From: Vandiemenella viatica
Lineage: Eukaryota > Arthropoda > Insecta > Orthoptera > Morabidae
Direction: 5' to 3'
DNA length: 64,000 nt
Assembly: GCA_031002005.1 (NCBI GenBank)
Contig: JARYHS010011408.1
Coordinates: 217,413,473-217,477,472, forward strand
Each line of letters opens with the position of its first letter. The stretch's first letter is position 1. A model generated the notes under the pieces. That model was not told where the DNA came from. It ran no database searches and saw nothing but the letters and a program-made list of their open reading frames with translations. Both the position numbers and the translations under genes were made by a program. Below are positions 40,401 to 55,400 of the stretch, in pieces.

Positions 40401-43400
40401 GCAGCCATTTTGCCACTGCTAATTTAGTAAATTTTCCGCTGGGATACAATCATAATTGGCATTTTTTTTTTTTAAATCTTATAAATTTTGACCCATTACT
40501 ATGAATACCTTTAGTGTCAAATAATTCCCATTTCCACAGCTGAAAAAAATAACATGGCATTTAAAAAAAACTATGGCTAAGAACGGATTTTCATTTCTTG
40601 TCCCAAACGAATTTGTTTTTCTGGGATGAAAAGTATCGTTTGTTCTAATTCAGTCTATATTCCAATTCTGTACCAGATTTAATTCAAATCCATCGTATGA
40701 TTGAGTAATGAACATTTAAACATCCACCCAACCAATATTTCATATTTATTATTTCACCTGTGTTTTCTGACACAATGGATGTCTGGTATGATTTTAAACA
40801 AATGGGTATTTAGAAACATAAATGAAATATGCTTCTCTGCATTGATAGTAAAAAGTGTTTGTAGTTTTGAAAGATTATATTTTATTAAATTTTCATTGTA
40901 AGGAAGCAATTTATGTTTTAAATTATGCTTATTGTCCAAAAATTTCAAATCATTCAAATAAAAACAAATAACATTTGGGGTAAATTTGTAAAAATAAATG
41001 AGTAATGCTGCAAGCATCAAATAGTAGAGAAAAAAAATGGACTTGGAAAAAAAAATCATTACCAGCTGACAATTGAACCCATGACCTTTCAGATACTGAT
41101 ATGATGCCTAAAACCACACAGCTACCACTCCACATTTGTTTTTATGGATTTATATATATATATACCTCGGAGGTATAAAACACTACGCCACATTTCTCTA
41201 ACTTTACAGGACAGCAGTTTGAGGAGTTTTTATTTTTTAAACATTCTATTTCCTTAACTAATTAATGATTTTTTGTTAACAAAATTTTATAAGTATTCCA
41301 TTTTATTTAATGGTATTTATTGTTTATTAGTGTTATTTGACAACAGTAAATTTTTTAACAATTTTTATGGACATAGTGTTGTGTACCTCTCATAAGGCTG
41401 TTTTATTATAAGAAATGGTGTTTTATGATATTCAAGAGATAATAATCAACACATTAGTAAACACATACAGTTTATATCGGAATACAGATGTTACATTTAC
41501 ATAAAAGTTGTAGATATTAAGGTGCTACATAGGGTCCAAATCATCTTGATAGTCACTTGCGGCTTTTGTAGAAATCATGGTAAACATAAGACAATAGTGC
41601 ACTCAAATCATTATCCTTTGGCGGGAAATATGTATTGGGTTTGTTGAGAATTGATTCAAATCTGCTGAAAACATAACTCCTTTTCTGCGGCATCTCACAA
41701 AGTCAACCTCCTGGTCTTGACCATCGACATGGGTTTTTAAGTAAAGCAGTCCAATATTTTTCTGCTGGATTTGTAACACAGGTTTATAGCAGAACTGGTT
41801 GTTTGTCAACCCCCTTCTTTCTATCTACCAGAGAGGATTAGATGATTTTTTTATTTTTTTTCGCTGTGTTGACGCTTTTGAAATCTTCAAGTTCCATATT
41901 ATAAACAGTGTAATGTTTGGAAGTTTGTCTTCTCAATTGTTGCCAGTCTCAGGGTGTTAAGATAGCCAAATTATTAAGTTTCTTTTTATTTATTTCTATC
42001 AATGCCTCCATATGGGCGTGACCTTTCAGTAAAAACTTTTGAGCTATGGTCTTCATTTGGAGTATTGTGACATTTATGTCTAACTTCTTTGTACAGTATT
42101 ATTTCTGCTTAGTGAATAATTATTTTTGTATTAATACTATGTGTTTAACAATGTTCCAAGTACAATTAGTCTAATTAATTGTACTGAAAAATAAATAGGG
42201 TTCCACGGAACGGAGGTAGTAATAGCATCTTAGTTTGTAAGTCTAGTAATAATGCATTTTTGGTCATGAATGTGTCATGCTCGTGGGCTGGCATGGGAAG
42301 GCCCGTGTGAGAGCTCAGTGAATGGTTGTTAAGAATCTGAGAATGTTATGTGGGATAATTTGTATTGTGTGTAAAGTTGAGATTGAGTTTTAGAAAGTAA
42401 TAAACTGAACATGCATACTAATTGAACTGTGTGTTTTGATTTCTTGAAGTTATTTTAAGAAATTCTGAGTATCGTGGGGATGTATGGTGGCACAATATTA
42501 ATTGTCAGTCATTAAAAACAAGAGCTGTTCGGCTTGCAGTGATAGAGGTGGTCAGAGGGCCAACCTCCCACAACATGCCGAAGGTAATTAGCAGTTCGCA
42601 TTTGGCGACTTCTACCAAGATTAGCAGCTCGCAGTATCCAAAAAAAAACATACTCATATTTTGGCCATTACAGTTGTCCAACCAAAGTGTGATTTCACTG
42701 ACAGGAATGCCACTATCTGCCCAGCTCAAAATTGATGATTCAATTCATTTCCCCCGGGCTCCTTTTATTTTGTTCTACATAATACATGTTACTGAGGAAT
42801 CTGATTCGTCATACAAGGTAAAATTTAAGGTCAAAAGTTTTCTTTTATGGAAACTAATGCAGTTTGTTGTGAGTGGTCGTGGCAAACATTCCTGCAGATC
42901 ATCAGTTATGTTTTTCTAAATCTTTGGCTATTTTAGTGTCAATAGTTTTTAAGTTGTATCTGATTTTTGATTAATTGAGATGTGCATGATCAGGCTTAAT
43001 GGATTCTTTTTCTTATTGTGTCAGATTTTTTTTTCAGTTTAGCATGGATCAAATCACATGTATTACACATATCTATTTCATGTTGTTTAAATGACAACTT
43101 GAACTAGTTATTGCCATTTTTAGCTCTTAACTTTTCTCAGTGTAATGACTCTCATCATATGGAAAAGAAGAAACATGTTTTTTGGCACTTACTATGGTTT
43201 CACTAGGGGTTCTCAAATAGCCACCCGGGGCAAGCATCCCAGTTTGATCTCCCCTAGCTCTGGCACTGCTGAGGGTGCAGTAAGTTTACACTTTTATATT
43301 CACAAGAGTTAGGATGCAGTTTATTGAAAAACAAAAGTATAAACCCCAGACCACAAGCAACCTGGCTGAACTGAAATCTACTCTTAGTTCATGAAAAAAC

Positions 43401-46400
43401 CCCAGGCATACAAAACACTAAGACCAGAGGGTGTATTGCATCCTCCAAATTTTTTAGAGGTATACAACTTCAAGTCCACATGGAGTTGTATTCCTCTGAA
43501 TAAAAATGGACTTGGTGTCCTTTCAAAAGCACGTAACTCCTCTTACAATTGGTCTAGGACATAATGTTCTATACCTCTGTGTAAAGCAAAAGTGTAATAA
43601 TACTGCATTCATAAAAAATACCTCCAAGGTACAGATATATATAAACACAGATTAAGCATGTAATATTTCAAATGAATAGTATCAGTATGAGATGCCTGAG
43701 GTGTCATACAAAACATCTGCCTCCCATCCTCCAATCTCGATTTTTTTCAGCAGACCTCTATTTGTCAGTCTACTATAGGAAAATTAAAAATCAATTAAAT
43801 TAGAGGGTAACTTGGGCTACTTCTATTGTAAATTATTACTATGCAACTAAGACAACCATTGGTTTAACATCATGTTACAAACATCTGTCTCAGAAAAACA
43901 TAAATCCAAATGCACAACTTTATGGAGCACCAAAAGTTCTGTTTCCATCTTTCAATCAAAATTATGACAGTTGTTTGATTTCCATTTCCTGAACCAAAAT
44001 TACATAATCAAATTTCACCTGTATTTTAACATAATCAGTATCCAGCGTCTTTAGTATGCCAGAAAGTGATGACTGTGCCCGCATAATCACCACAGGTAAT
44101 ACTGGAGTCTGTTGTGCTGTTTGATCTGACTTTAGTACTGCTACAACCATTCCTTCTCTGTAAATAGAAAAAAGTGAAAAGTTCAATATTTCAACAGCAA
44201 AAACTAACCTCTAAATTTAAATTTTACCCTTTAGATCACTCATGTCATGGCTATATAAGAGGAGGGGAATGATAGCACTCACATTCTGTAAATCTTCAGG
44301 ATGGAATTTGTTGTGCAAGAAGTGACTGCAAATCATACTTGACATTATTCGGAAAATTAACCAATTAAAATAATTACAGAGAAACTAAACCAGTCACTTA
44401 CTACAGGTGAAGACAAGAAAAATTACAAAACTACGACAAACAAGAATACCCAATAATTCAGGTGATAACATGAAAGAGGACATGATCTATATGCCAAGTC
44501 CAAAGCAGGTGTCACATATGAATTTGTCCATTATTAGGTTTTTTTGTCTATGTTATTTATTTTTCATTTGGTTAAAGTGTCAACCAAAATATTTTTAGGT
44601 GCTACTTATTTATTTTTGCTTACTTAGATTTATGTTGTGAAGATTTTACTGTATTATTCTGGTATTTTCGCAACATTTTGCATTACTCGCATACTAGCTC
44701 CAATTCACTATCTCCCTCTCCCTGTCCTCTATTTGAATTTACCCCCACCACATTCCTGATTAACAGTCATTCTGTGAGATAGTCTCCAACAACACCCACC
44801 CTTCATAATGTTCTCCTGTTGATAAAGGGACAAGACCCGAAATATCTATGTTATTTGTGCTCTCGTCTTTTTAGTGTGTTCATGCCATGTAACCATTATC
44901 TAAGGTAAGTGGTGTATTCTAATTTGTAATTCCTTTTTGCTTTTTAGCATCTATTATATCCTGGTTACCGTATATTTATATATATTCACTCTTTCAACAG
45001 TTCGACTTATTTTAATTTATTATACCTTGACTAATTGTTACAGATATTATTCTGTCGCACAATTAACATTGGTCTACTTCCCCTTCCACCTGTTCAATCC
45101 CCACTCTTCCCTCTTATTTGATCATTGGTTCATTCATATGGTAAGTCCCGATGTGGAACATCTTCCCCCTGCCGAATGTCTCAACTCTGACATGGTTAAG
45201 GTTGCTAACTGAAATATTAGGGCCTATAGTTTTTTTATGTTTTCCTGTGTTCGTCTGGCCCTTCTGCCTTGATCTATGTACAGTAAGTGACCGGTTATTT
45301 TTCCATGTCATATCTTATTTGATTTGTACACTTGGAATCCTGAATAATTTTATATAGATTGCTAAGCAAATGCTGGACAGCAAAATAAAAATAGAACTTA
45401 AGATAGGGAAATTAACCACCACCTACCACAGATGATGGCAGGGCAGCCATCAGCACACAAAAAAGAACTCGCACAAAACATTGTAATTATCAGGTATATA
45501 CTCTTCCTCAGCAGTAGAACATGGTGCAAAAAAGGCAGGTTTAAATGGTCCTTCTTGCCAATGAAATTTTCCCTTATTTCATAACACTGACATTATTTCC
45601 ATTAACCTAAACTATTTTAATTTGTTGATCTGATTTTACTCCTACACAGACTTTGTGTTTTCATTAATTATCAATCTCCCCAGGTACTCAGTTCTGCTTT
45701 TATTATCCCTGCAGGAATTCCACATTTTTATCAGACAACATTCCTGTTTTGTAGTTGATATTTCAAGATGAATTTGTCCTTGTCGTTTGTTCTCCCTTCT
45801 TCCTGTACATTTTGAATTTTCATCCCCACATTGTAGTATCTTATTGGTGACTAGCTTCGAGCCCGTCAAAAATGACGGTTTGAATGCAATATTCTGGCAG
45901 TTCATTTTTTTTCAGTTGGTTAATTATATGGATTTGTTATTACATAATGCTAATGGCCTTGATTTCGTAATGTTCTGTATATTTCATTTGCAGTTCATAT
46001 ACCGATACAGCAGTAACTTCTACTGAATTAATGACGATGGAAGTATAGAACCAATAAAATTAAAAACAAATTAGGAATCCCACAAAAACTTTTGCTGTCA
46101 ATGTAATATCAGTTTTATTCCTGGTCCAGGCACAATTCAGCACGATAAATGATAAAACTTCTTTCCCCCGCAATAAATAATACTTCCAGTAACGTGGCGC
46201 TTATGAAAGCAGTTTAAATGGTTTTGTAAAACTCATTTCAGAGCGAATTATGCTGTAACAAAATGTGTCAGTTGAGATTTTGGTCAACTTAGCCCCAACC
46301 TCCATTAACATTGGATTCGAAAATCATAGCTTTTATTGCCCTTATATGAATAGCGACAGGCAGCACCTATGGTGGAAGTCTGAATTTATTCTGGAAAAGC

Positions 46401-49400
46401 TTGCAGAAAAAGCGAATATCGACCATTTTTAATTAAATCTTCGTGATATGAGTACCATACTGTGGTTAGATTATTGGAATATTTGACTATGATTTATTTA
46501 AATAAATACATTTTACTTTAGTGCCGGGAAGTATAATATCAAAAACGGATAACGGTCATTTATCTCGCTGATACATTTCGGGATTCGTAAATTAGGTGTA
46601 AACTTTCTTCGAGTTTTTTATTAACTTCATTGTTTCTTATCATCTGCCAAAAACATTCTTAGGTTATGTTTTAACCTCGTTCTTATAACTGGTACAGATA
46701 AAATAATGCAAACATGGAATACTCTTCTCCTTGCATTAATTTTTGCATCTAGCTGTCATAAATAAACAAAAATCAACATGTAAATTTAAACGAACATACC
46801 AATTGTAACTTTGTAACGTATGATTGCCTCGCATTAATTTTTTATCTCTGCTTGCAGCTATTTGGCTGCAAGAATATCGTTGTTGAGTTGCGAATCATAA
46901 ATTGAAATCATTTTTAATTATATCTTTCATGATATGAGTACCTTATTCTGGTTAGATTATCAGAATATTTGATAAGATTTTATTTAAATAAGTGCATTTT
47001 TATAATTTCGAAAACAGATAACAGTTATTTATTTGACTGATACATTGCATGATTACGTACCTTTCTCTGAGTTTTTAATAAACTTCATTGTTTCTTATCG
47101 TTTGCCAAAAAAATTCTTAGGTTATGGTTTAACCCAGTTTTGATAACTGATACAGATAAAATAGCATAAATATTGAATCCCCTTCTCCTTACATGAATTT
47201 CTGCGTCTAACTGATATGGATAAAATAGCGGAAATATTGAATCTCCTTCTATGAATTTCTGCGTCTAGCTGTAAATAAACGAAAAGCAAGATGATGGTAC
47301 GAATGTAATATGGTGGTTGATGATTGGCCGTTCTCTAGCCAATAGCAGTAGCAGCTATAGACGACGCATCCAGACTCCACGTTAGCGTTTTATATAAGGG
47401 GATAGTTATCAAATTGAGGCTTGTAAGTAGTACCCCTTCCATGTCAAAACTACCTTCATTCTTCCTTCTTTATCGTTGGCTTTGAATCCACTGTTGTTTT
47501 CCATTTTTACCAACAATCTAATTCAACTTCTGCCATCAATTTTGTTATTTTTTTGTGTTACAAGATTTTTTGTAGCGCAGCTCCTGCATTGCAGGAATAT
47601 ACTTTTATATTGTCTGCACTTTCCGTCCTCTGCTCTCGATTCCTTTTTACTGGCCGCCCATCCTAGCGCAGCCCAATTTCATCCCAATCACTAATCATCA
47701 TATTTATCGATATGTTCACATTTCACTCTGTAATTCTGATTATTACATCTTATCTCATGGCATTTTTCCTAACAACAATGTCCCAGTTAATAAATACTTC
47801 TCCACAAACAGATAGCATGCCTTCCAACTGGCCAACTTACAATCTCATATTATTTTCTTAAAAACATATCTCCAATTGGTTTCACATTAAAACTGTATGT
47901 GTTTGGTTGCACCCAAAAGGTTCATACCTTGCCTTCTGCTATAAACAGTTGATGACCTTAACACACTTTGTCCTGCAGTAATACATTGATCTTGAATTGG
48001 CCTTTGACACCCACCTTATGAACATCTGTGTTATACTGCTGAAGAAGGGTAAATAATTATAATTTTTAATTTTTCATGTGTGTTTGAATCATTTTTATGT
48101 GCCGTAATTTGTGGTAAGCGATTGTTCATTCCTTGATCCTAATTTTTATTTTATTAATAGGTTCATTTTTAAGATGTTTTTCTTAACTTCTGCACAATCT
48201 TTGTATATCTGCAAGCAACATTTGTGATTCATTCCAATATGTCACCTATTAGAAGAACACTTCTCCTGTGTGTGCCAACCTATTGTTAAATTCCATCTTT
48301 TAATTTTGAGCAGCAAAGCAGATACAGATTCCTACTCTCTACATCAAAAGTTGTTAGTTCAATCTCTGTTTTTGGAAGAAAATATTAAGAGTCAACAATA
48401 ATTTTATTACCAACACTAGCATGTAAATACAACAGGATAGTGAAAAATAACCCATCACTCACCACAGATGAAGGCAGAAAGGCCATATGAACACAAGAAA
48501 ACCTATTTAAAAATTTCACAATATTTTGGTTCATAACCTTAATCATGCAAGAGGTGAGACATATGTCATGGGAAAAATGTTTTGCAGACCATAAGGAGGA
48601 AGTGGTTGCTACTTTCAAGAGATTCCATCAGATTTGTATTATTTCTATTATTTGTACATGATTATGAGTTAACTGATTATGTCTTTTCCTAACATTAAAA
48701 TAAGAAAATCAGTATTCCCATAAACAATCTGTGAGCTCCAAATATTGTTTGTGAACAAACATTGCAGTGCATTTACTTGCTTATGAGTTTTCCATCCCAA
48801 TAAATTACTTTTTTTTTTGTCATTTTTTAAATTAATACTATGGCTTACCTCTTTGCAGTGTAATGAGACACATGTTCTTCTGTTACAAGACCTGCATTAT
48901 GCAGTTCTTTGAGCAGGCATTTCAGACAATTGCATGAGCACTTGGCATCCATTATATCCAGCAAAGGAGTGTACTGCAAAAGCAACTCTATGGAGTCAAC
49001 AACATCTTGAGAATAGTCACCTTTTTCTCTGGTTTCAGTCATGTCACCTGTGAAACAATTAGAAAATGCACACCATTCTCAGAATGCAAACAAAGTACTG
49101 CATTATTTGTTTGATACCCCTCTCCCTCCCTTCAAAACATGTACTATTTTCTAAAAACAAAGAAAAAATGTAGCATATCTAATATTATAATAAGCAAGTC
49201 TGACATGTATGACGTCACCTGTCACATCATGACGTCACTCTATGACGTCACACAATGACGTCAGGCATTACGCCATTCTTCTTGGTTATGCATGTTATTT
49301 AATAACATTTCTAAGCATCCGCGAATAAATTAACTGACAGAACACTGAAAAAAATATGTATTGCACTATGTATTGCGCATATCAATCATTAGATGCTTAT

Positions 49401-52400
49401 ATTTATGTATTATTCTTCCGATAAATAGAAGTATTCCGTGAATTCTTTGCCCATAGATATATAAGATAAATGTTTTAATTTTTGAACATCAATGTAAGCG
49501 AAAGCTTTGATTAGATTGTTACTTAGCATGGGTCAGAATTACAACTGACATTTGACGCTACAGCAGAGGACATGAATAATTTAGCTTTTTTGTTCTAAAT
49601 AATTTAAACTATGCCCTATTATTGAAATTATTAAATCGTTGCACACAGATCGTGAACAATTAAAACAAATATTACAAGGCATAATGTAAGTTTATAAGAT
49701 TTATTTTAATCTTATTTGCTTTCACTGAGTAATATTACCAAGGCCTTTATTTCCGCAACATGTAACTCTGTCAGCTATTCAAACATTGTAATATCGGCCT
49801 GAATCACAGATAACAAAAAATAAAGGTGTAAAAACCCTTGAAGATTTTTGATCAAATTTAGGTTGGGAGTCATCAAGGATTGTCGTTTTGGTCTGAAAAC
49901 TGTTGCACACGTTTGTTGGGTGGTATTATTAGAGTACGCCATTTGTTATCGTTTGCGACCTCCAGCGTACTAATATTACGTGCAATAAAATTCATCAATG
50001 ACCAAAAATTATGAAAATCAAACAAACTTTACAATTAAAATAAAGTCCATTAAGCTACGAAAGGAAGCATCTATGTCCATTCTGGTCAAGGCTACATTCC
50101 AACCTATCCACAGGCGCTGCTAATGATTCAGCTTGAAAATCGTGATAGTTAAAGTGTTTAAAAAATCCAAATTTCCAGTGAATTATGATTTAACAACAAG
50201 AACGAAATGCATTTTTGGTACAGGTTGGATTCCAACTATAAAAACTAAATTCCTTAATTTGCTAATGGTTCAAAGTTGTTGCAGTTTTTTTGTGTGTAAT
50301 TTGTTTCATATTTATATTTTTGATGGCTGTGATAGCAACATATTCCCGAATAATATCGTTCAAAAATGTGTGCAAGAACATTATACTTCGCTACATAGCT
50401 TCTCCCAGTCGCTACGACACTTTGAGTGAAGTTTGTGAGGTACAAATTTATTTTACAGCACTAAGAGCAACACACATTAAACAATATAATCTATCAAACA
50501 TGTGTAACAATTTTCAGGTCAAAGGGACAATTCCTTTATGAGTCCCAGTGATTACGATAGATCCAAAACTTATGTAGCTACTAAAATGTGTATAGTACAT
50601 GTATCAATATGCGTGAAATTGAAGTATTGTTCCACTGGCGGCAAGTTTAATGCAGTATGTGGTTAGGTTGGAATGCTACCTGGACCCGGATGGAAACGGA
50701 AACTTTTTGTTACAGCGCGAGGCATAAGGAATTACATTGAATTTTATTTTATAACAATTTTTTTAGTCAAGCAATTGCTAAGAAATTAATTGTCAGAACA
50801 CTTAAAGAAAAGTATGTATTTTGTTTAAACTGGCATATTAATAATCAATTTTTTTACTGAAATCATTACATGGTTTGAATGAAAGAAGATCCAAATTGAC
50901 GGTGAACTATGTGGCCTAAACCACAATTAAATATTACGTGGCATAGCGTAAGTTGTTAAGATTTATTTTTAGCATCCTTCGTTTTCACTGGGGTCATTAT
51001 TTCAGCCACTGTGCCACTGACATGCGATACAGGGAATGTATTAATTCACGTGTGATTGAAGCTTTGCTTTTCTAGCGGGAATATTAGCAGAGATTATGGT
51101 TAGGCTGTAATGCAACCTGGACCAAGTTGACAACTGAAGCTTTTTGCTACAGCACAAAGGACGATAAATTAAAATGAGCTTTATTTTATACCAATTATAT
51201 TTAGTTTAGCAACTGCAGTGAAATAAATTACCATAACACTCCGTTAAACCCATCATTTTTGACGGGCTGTGGGGTTAGTGTTCATATGTTTTATGAAAAA
51301 TAACTAATAATAAATATATAAATTTTATTCACATACTAAAAACTTCATTCGCATAACAAATTTAATATCTTAAAATCAAATAAATAAAAGATGATTGTAT
51401 GCACAGTTAGCAAAATATTGTCCATCTTAAATGGAGTCAGGACCTTAGTGATCAAAGGAAAATGATGAATAGTTTAAAAAAACATGTGAATAATGGAAAC
51501 AAAGAAACTGCAGTTAGGTACTGAAAATAGAATAGGGAAAAATAACCCGTCATAACATATGAAGGCAGGAGAGCGAGATGAACACACACAAAAAGTAAAA
51601 AATACCTAAAGCACAATCAAACCAAAATATTGTTAAGTTTGTGTGTGTGTGGGTTTCCCCCCCCCCCCCCCTCCTTGATGTTGCCCACCTGCCTTTATAT
51701 GTGGTAAGTGACCGGTTATCCTATCTTATTTATTTGAATATTTTAAAAACTAATATTAATTCAGGGAAAAACAGATACACAGTGGAGCAACAATATTGTC
51801 AATTTTCGCACCATGCAAATATAAATTCAGAGATACACAATATGCCAATGCAAACATTTGGCAACAAAATATGTTCATTTCCAACATACAATTATAACTG
51901 ATATATACATCTAACAAAGACAGAGTTAATAATCTTTGGATATCATTTATCAAAATAATATTTTGGAAAGTGATAGATGAAAAATTCTAATTACTTGTAA
52001 CATTGATGTGTGATGTATGAGTTATTCAATCAGAATATTGCAGAGAAATAGTGAAGGGAAGAGAAAAGTGCTATTTTAATACCTCCTATTCTTTCAATGA
52101 TGAAAATCAAAACCAGTCATGTTAATTTTCAATGTTAAAAGTTTAAAACACAGGAATTCAAACAAACATAAATCATTAATCACTTTTCATTACTATTTGT
52201 GCAGCTTCTCATCATGAGCAAATTCAATCTCATCATGTACAGAGTTTACTCTAATAGTTTGTCCCACGATGATCATTTTACTCATGTTCTCTGGAGTTCT
52301 GCCTTCAGTATAAATAATTTATAGTTTACTTTGCTGCAATTCATCTTAACAATCGTGAATGTGTTACTCAACAATGTCTTTTTCAGCAACCACAGTAGTC

Positions 52401-55400
52401 TAATATTCTTTATTTCTTGATGCTGACCTGGTACATACCAGACCTGGAGTGGTGAAGATGCAACTGTTGAAGAATCTGTGGCACTTTGAGGAATGTAAAG
52501 GCTCCCCATTGTGATTCATTACTTGTCTCCAGAGCATCGTTCAAGCTTATCAGGCAAGCACGCATAATTTCTGAATATAATCTGGCACTACTGTAGCCCT
52601 GGGGGAAAAAAAATACAGAACAATCTTTAAAAATTTCATCAGTAGTTCATCACATTAAAACAAGTAATTTAAAGCAAGTCAAAAAAGACAGTCTGTAAAA
52701 AAAATAATTAAAAATAAATTGCCGGTTGTAAAAAGAGGAAGCGCTCTGTACATTTCAACTTGGGAAATAAAGAAACACTATTTGTAAGATTATATCAGAG
52801 ATGGATTAATTTCAATGAGGTAACAGAACATTAAAAGCTTACTCTGAGGAATACAAATTTAGTTCTTGCAACACAGTAATAAGGTATATTGGATTAAATA
52901 GTTGCAGGTACTCTAATACCAATCTATGTTATCATCTTTTGAAACTAAGATCCTATGGAAAACAATTGGGCTGATCTTTGTCAAGGAAATAAACACTTCC
53001 AAAAGATACAAAAAACAAGGAAAAGACAAGTAATAAAGCAACCCTTAACATTAAATAAAGAACAAGAAGGATACAACGGTTGGTGACATTCATAGGACAG
53101 AGGAAGACAGTACAACTACGATCGTGTATCAGAAGAAGCCTTTACAGAAAAATAGACCTACATGGAAACAACATAATAGACTAAGTGACAAGGTGGGAAG
53201 CAACTTAATAGAAGTAAATATTCATGACTGCCAACCAGCCTAAGACAAGAAAATATGGGGATGCACTGTTTGGCAGGTTAAGACATTCTGCAGATGTGGA
53301 GCCACAGGAATTCTATATGCTATTTTGCAAAAAGTGGAGATGGAACTTTCATAATGTTACAACAAATTTTGATGTTGAGCTAATGTAATTTTGTTGAAAT
53401 GATTTAATGAAGGAAGAATTTCAAAGAGAAACGTGAGTGAATGACAATATCCAAAATGTTAACATATTTCAAAAACTAGATAATGTTAACACTGAACAAA
53501 CATTCAGCTTCATATCTTAGTTTGATGAGATGTACTAAATACATTGCAAAGCAAGAATTCAAACACATCCCACATTTCTCAGCTGCACCCAGAAATCTCA
53601 GAAGACATATTGTCACTATGAAGTACCAAAGAACACTTTTTCAAGACTTCCAGATTCTTAACATCAACTGAAATATGATGGATATTGTATTTGTGATTGA
53701 TAAAAGCGTCCAGGGTATGGAAACACATGATTTCAAGCCTACCCCCCACCCCCCCCCCCAAAAATGTTAATCCTTCATTGATATACATGGCATATGTCCA
53801 TGTATTATCCATAAAGCAAAGTAAGTACATAGTACAGGTCTATAGCCTTCAATTTTCCATCAAAGATAGTCAAAGGTGATTATTGGGTAAATATCCTAAA
53901 AACCAGTTTCACAGGCATTCACTCAGGCTTTCTTGGTTCCAAGACAAGACTGATCATATGTTTGCCCCTTAGCAGAGATTTAGATGATACAACCTCTCAA
54001 CTTTCTAGCAAGTAGTTTAGAAAATAGTGGAGCCAACTTTTTATCAGTTCATATTAATTACAAGAAATGTTATGCACCTTTTCTACTCAACAACCACACA
54101 TGAAAAACAACGTAATGATTTTTTTGCTGTCATCAGTCTTTTAACAGTGTAAACACCTTAGAATTTTGGCAAATTCTAGTTTCCCTAGTAGTAAAATGAT
54201 CTATAGATCAATTGTAAAGTTGCTAATGTTGGACTTAGAAATTTCGAGAAGAGTAATTGTCAACTTGAAGGAATTTTCCTGTAATCTTTCCCACAGTGAG
54301 GATTCACCATCAAAATCATTTTAAAGTGTATTTATCATATCGTGAAATGTTTATTTTAGGAGATATCAAGCTTTGAAACACGCTATCATAAAAGTAAAAA
54401 TCTAAAGTTTGAAATATCTTTAAATCGCGCAAAGCTACAACTGATCTTTGATCACCAGCTATAGTCAGCATTGTTCCCTATACTTTGGTAGTAAAATTAA
54501 ATAATTTGGCAAAGTTTAATTAGCAGTTTTAATTAAGAGAAAAAAATGAACTTTTTAATTAAAAGGAATATTAATTTGAAATTTATATCAGTAGATAGCT
54601 CTAATTAAGACGATTATGAACATATAGTGGTTTCGGTGAAAAGTTTAAGCATTTGTCTGGTAATTAAATTTTTGAAAAATAGATTGTCGCGGATTGTTAT
54701 TGAAGCGCGTAAAAATTCCCCAAAGTTGGTCATGTGATGACTTTAGTTTTAAGACTATAGAAACCCTTTGGAATAATAAATTAAATTAAAACAAATAGAA
54801 TATGACAATATAAAGTCCCTGTAAAAATTTCAAGTTAAACTATTTTGTACTTTTGGAGATATTAATTAAAGAAAGATTGGCCAAGGTCATAGGCTCTGAG
54901 CAGCCTATAAAAGATCGTGCAGTAAGTTCACATTGTCTCACTCGTACTCCAGAAAGTAATCACGCAACTCCGCACATGATTTTCTCAGTGATGTCCAAAG
55001 TAGTAACTCCATAATATGTAGTCTTTTCTTTCTTTCGATTTCGTCTTGTCTTTTCCGTGGAGTGTGATGTGAAGTTAGCCTGTGCAAGTCTTGTGTTGGG
55101 GTGGGAGGAAATCTGTTGAAAGTTGACGCTACCGAGTCGGCCATGTTGGTACTTTGGAGTGATAGCCTGCAAGGAAAACTGTTAACATGAACCTATAAAT
55201 TTACAAAAGGGTTTTTTTTGTTTTTGTTTGTAATTCTCTCTCCACAATCTGCAATATTTTGGAAACGAGTGTTCGATTTGCCTACTCAACTGTTTAATGC
55301 AAATTTTAGTAAATGTGACTTTGAAAATAAAACTTTACATTTTCTGAAAGTGAACTGTTATAATTTCGTAGTAGAACCTTTTCTAGATTTGGGGTTTAGA

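Noticed and set aside
51641..51740. CRISPR-like or regulatory array around the GT and C runs
   Set aside because: These are simple-sequence tracts in the loop of a fold-back repeat. There is no repeat-spacer structure anywhere in the window.
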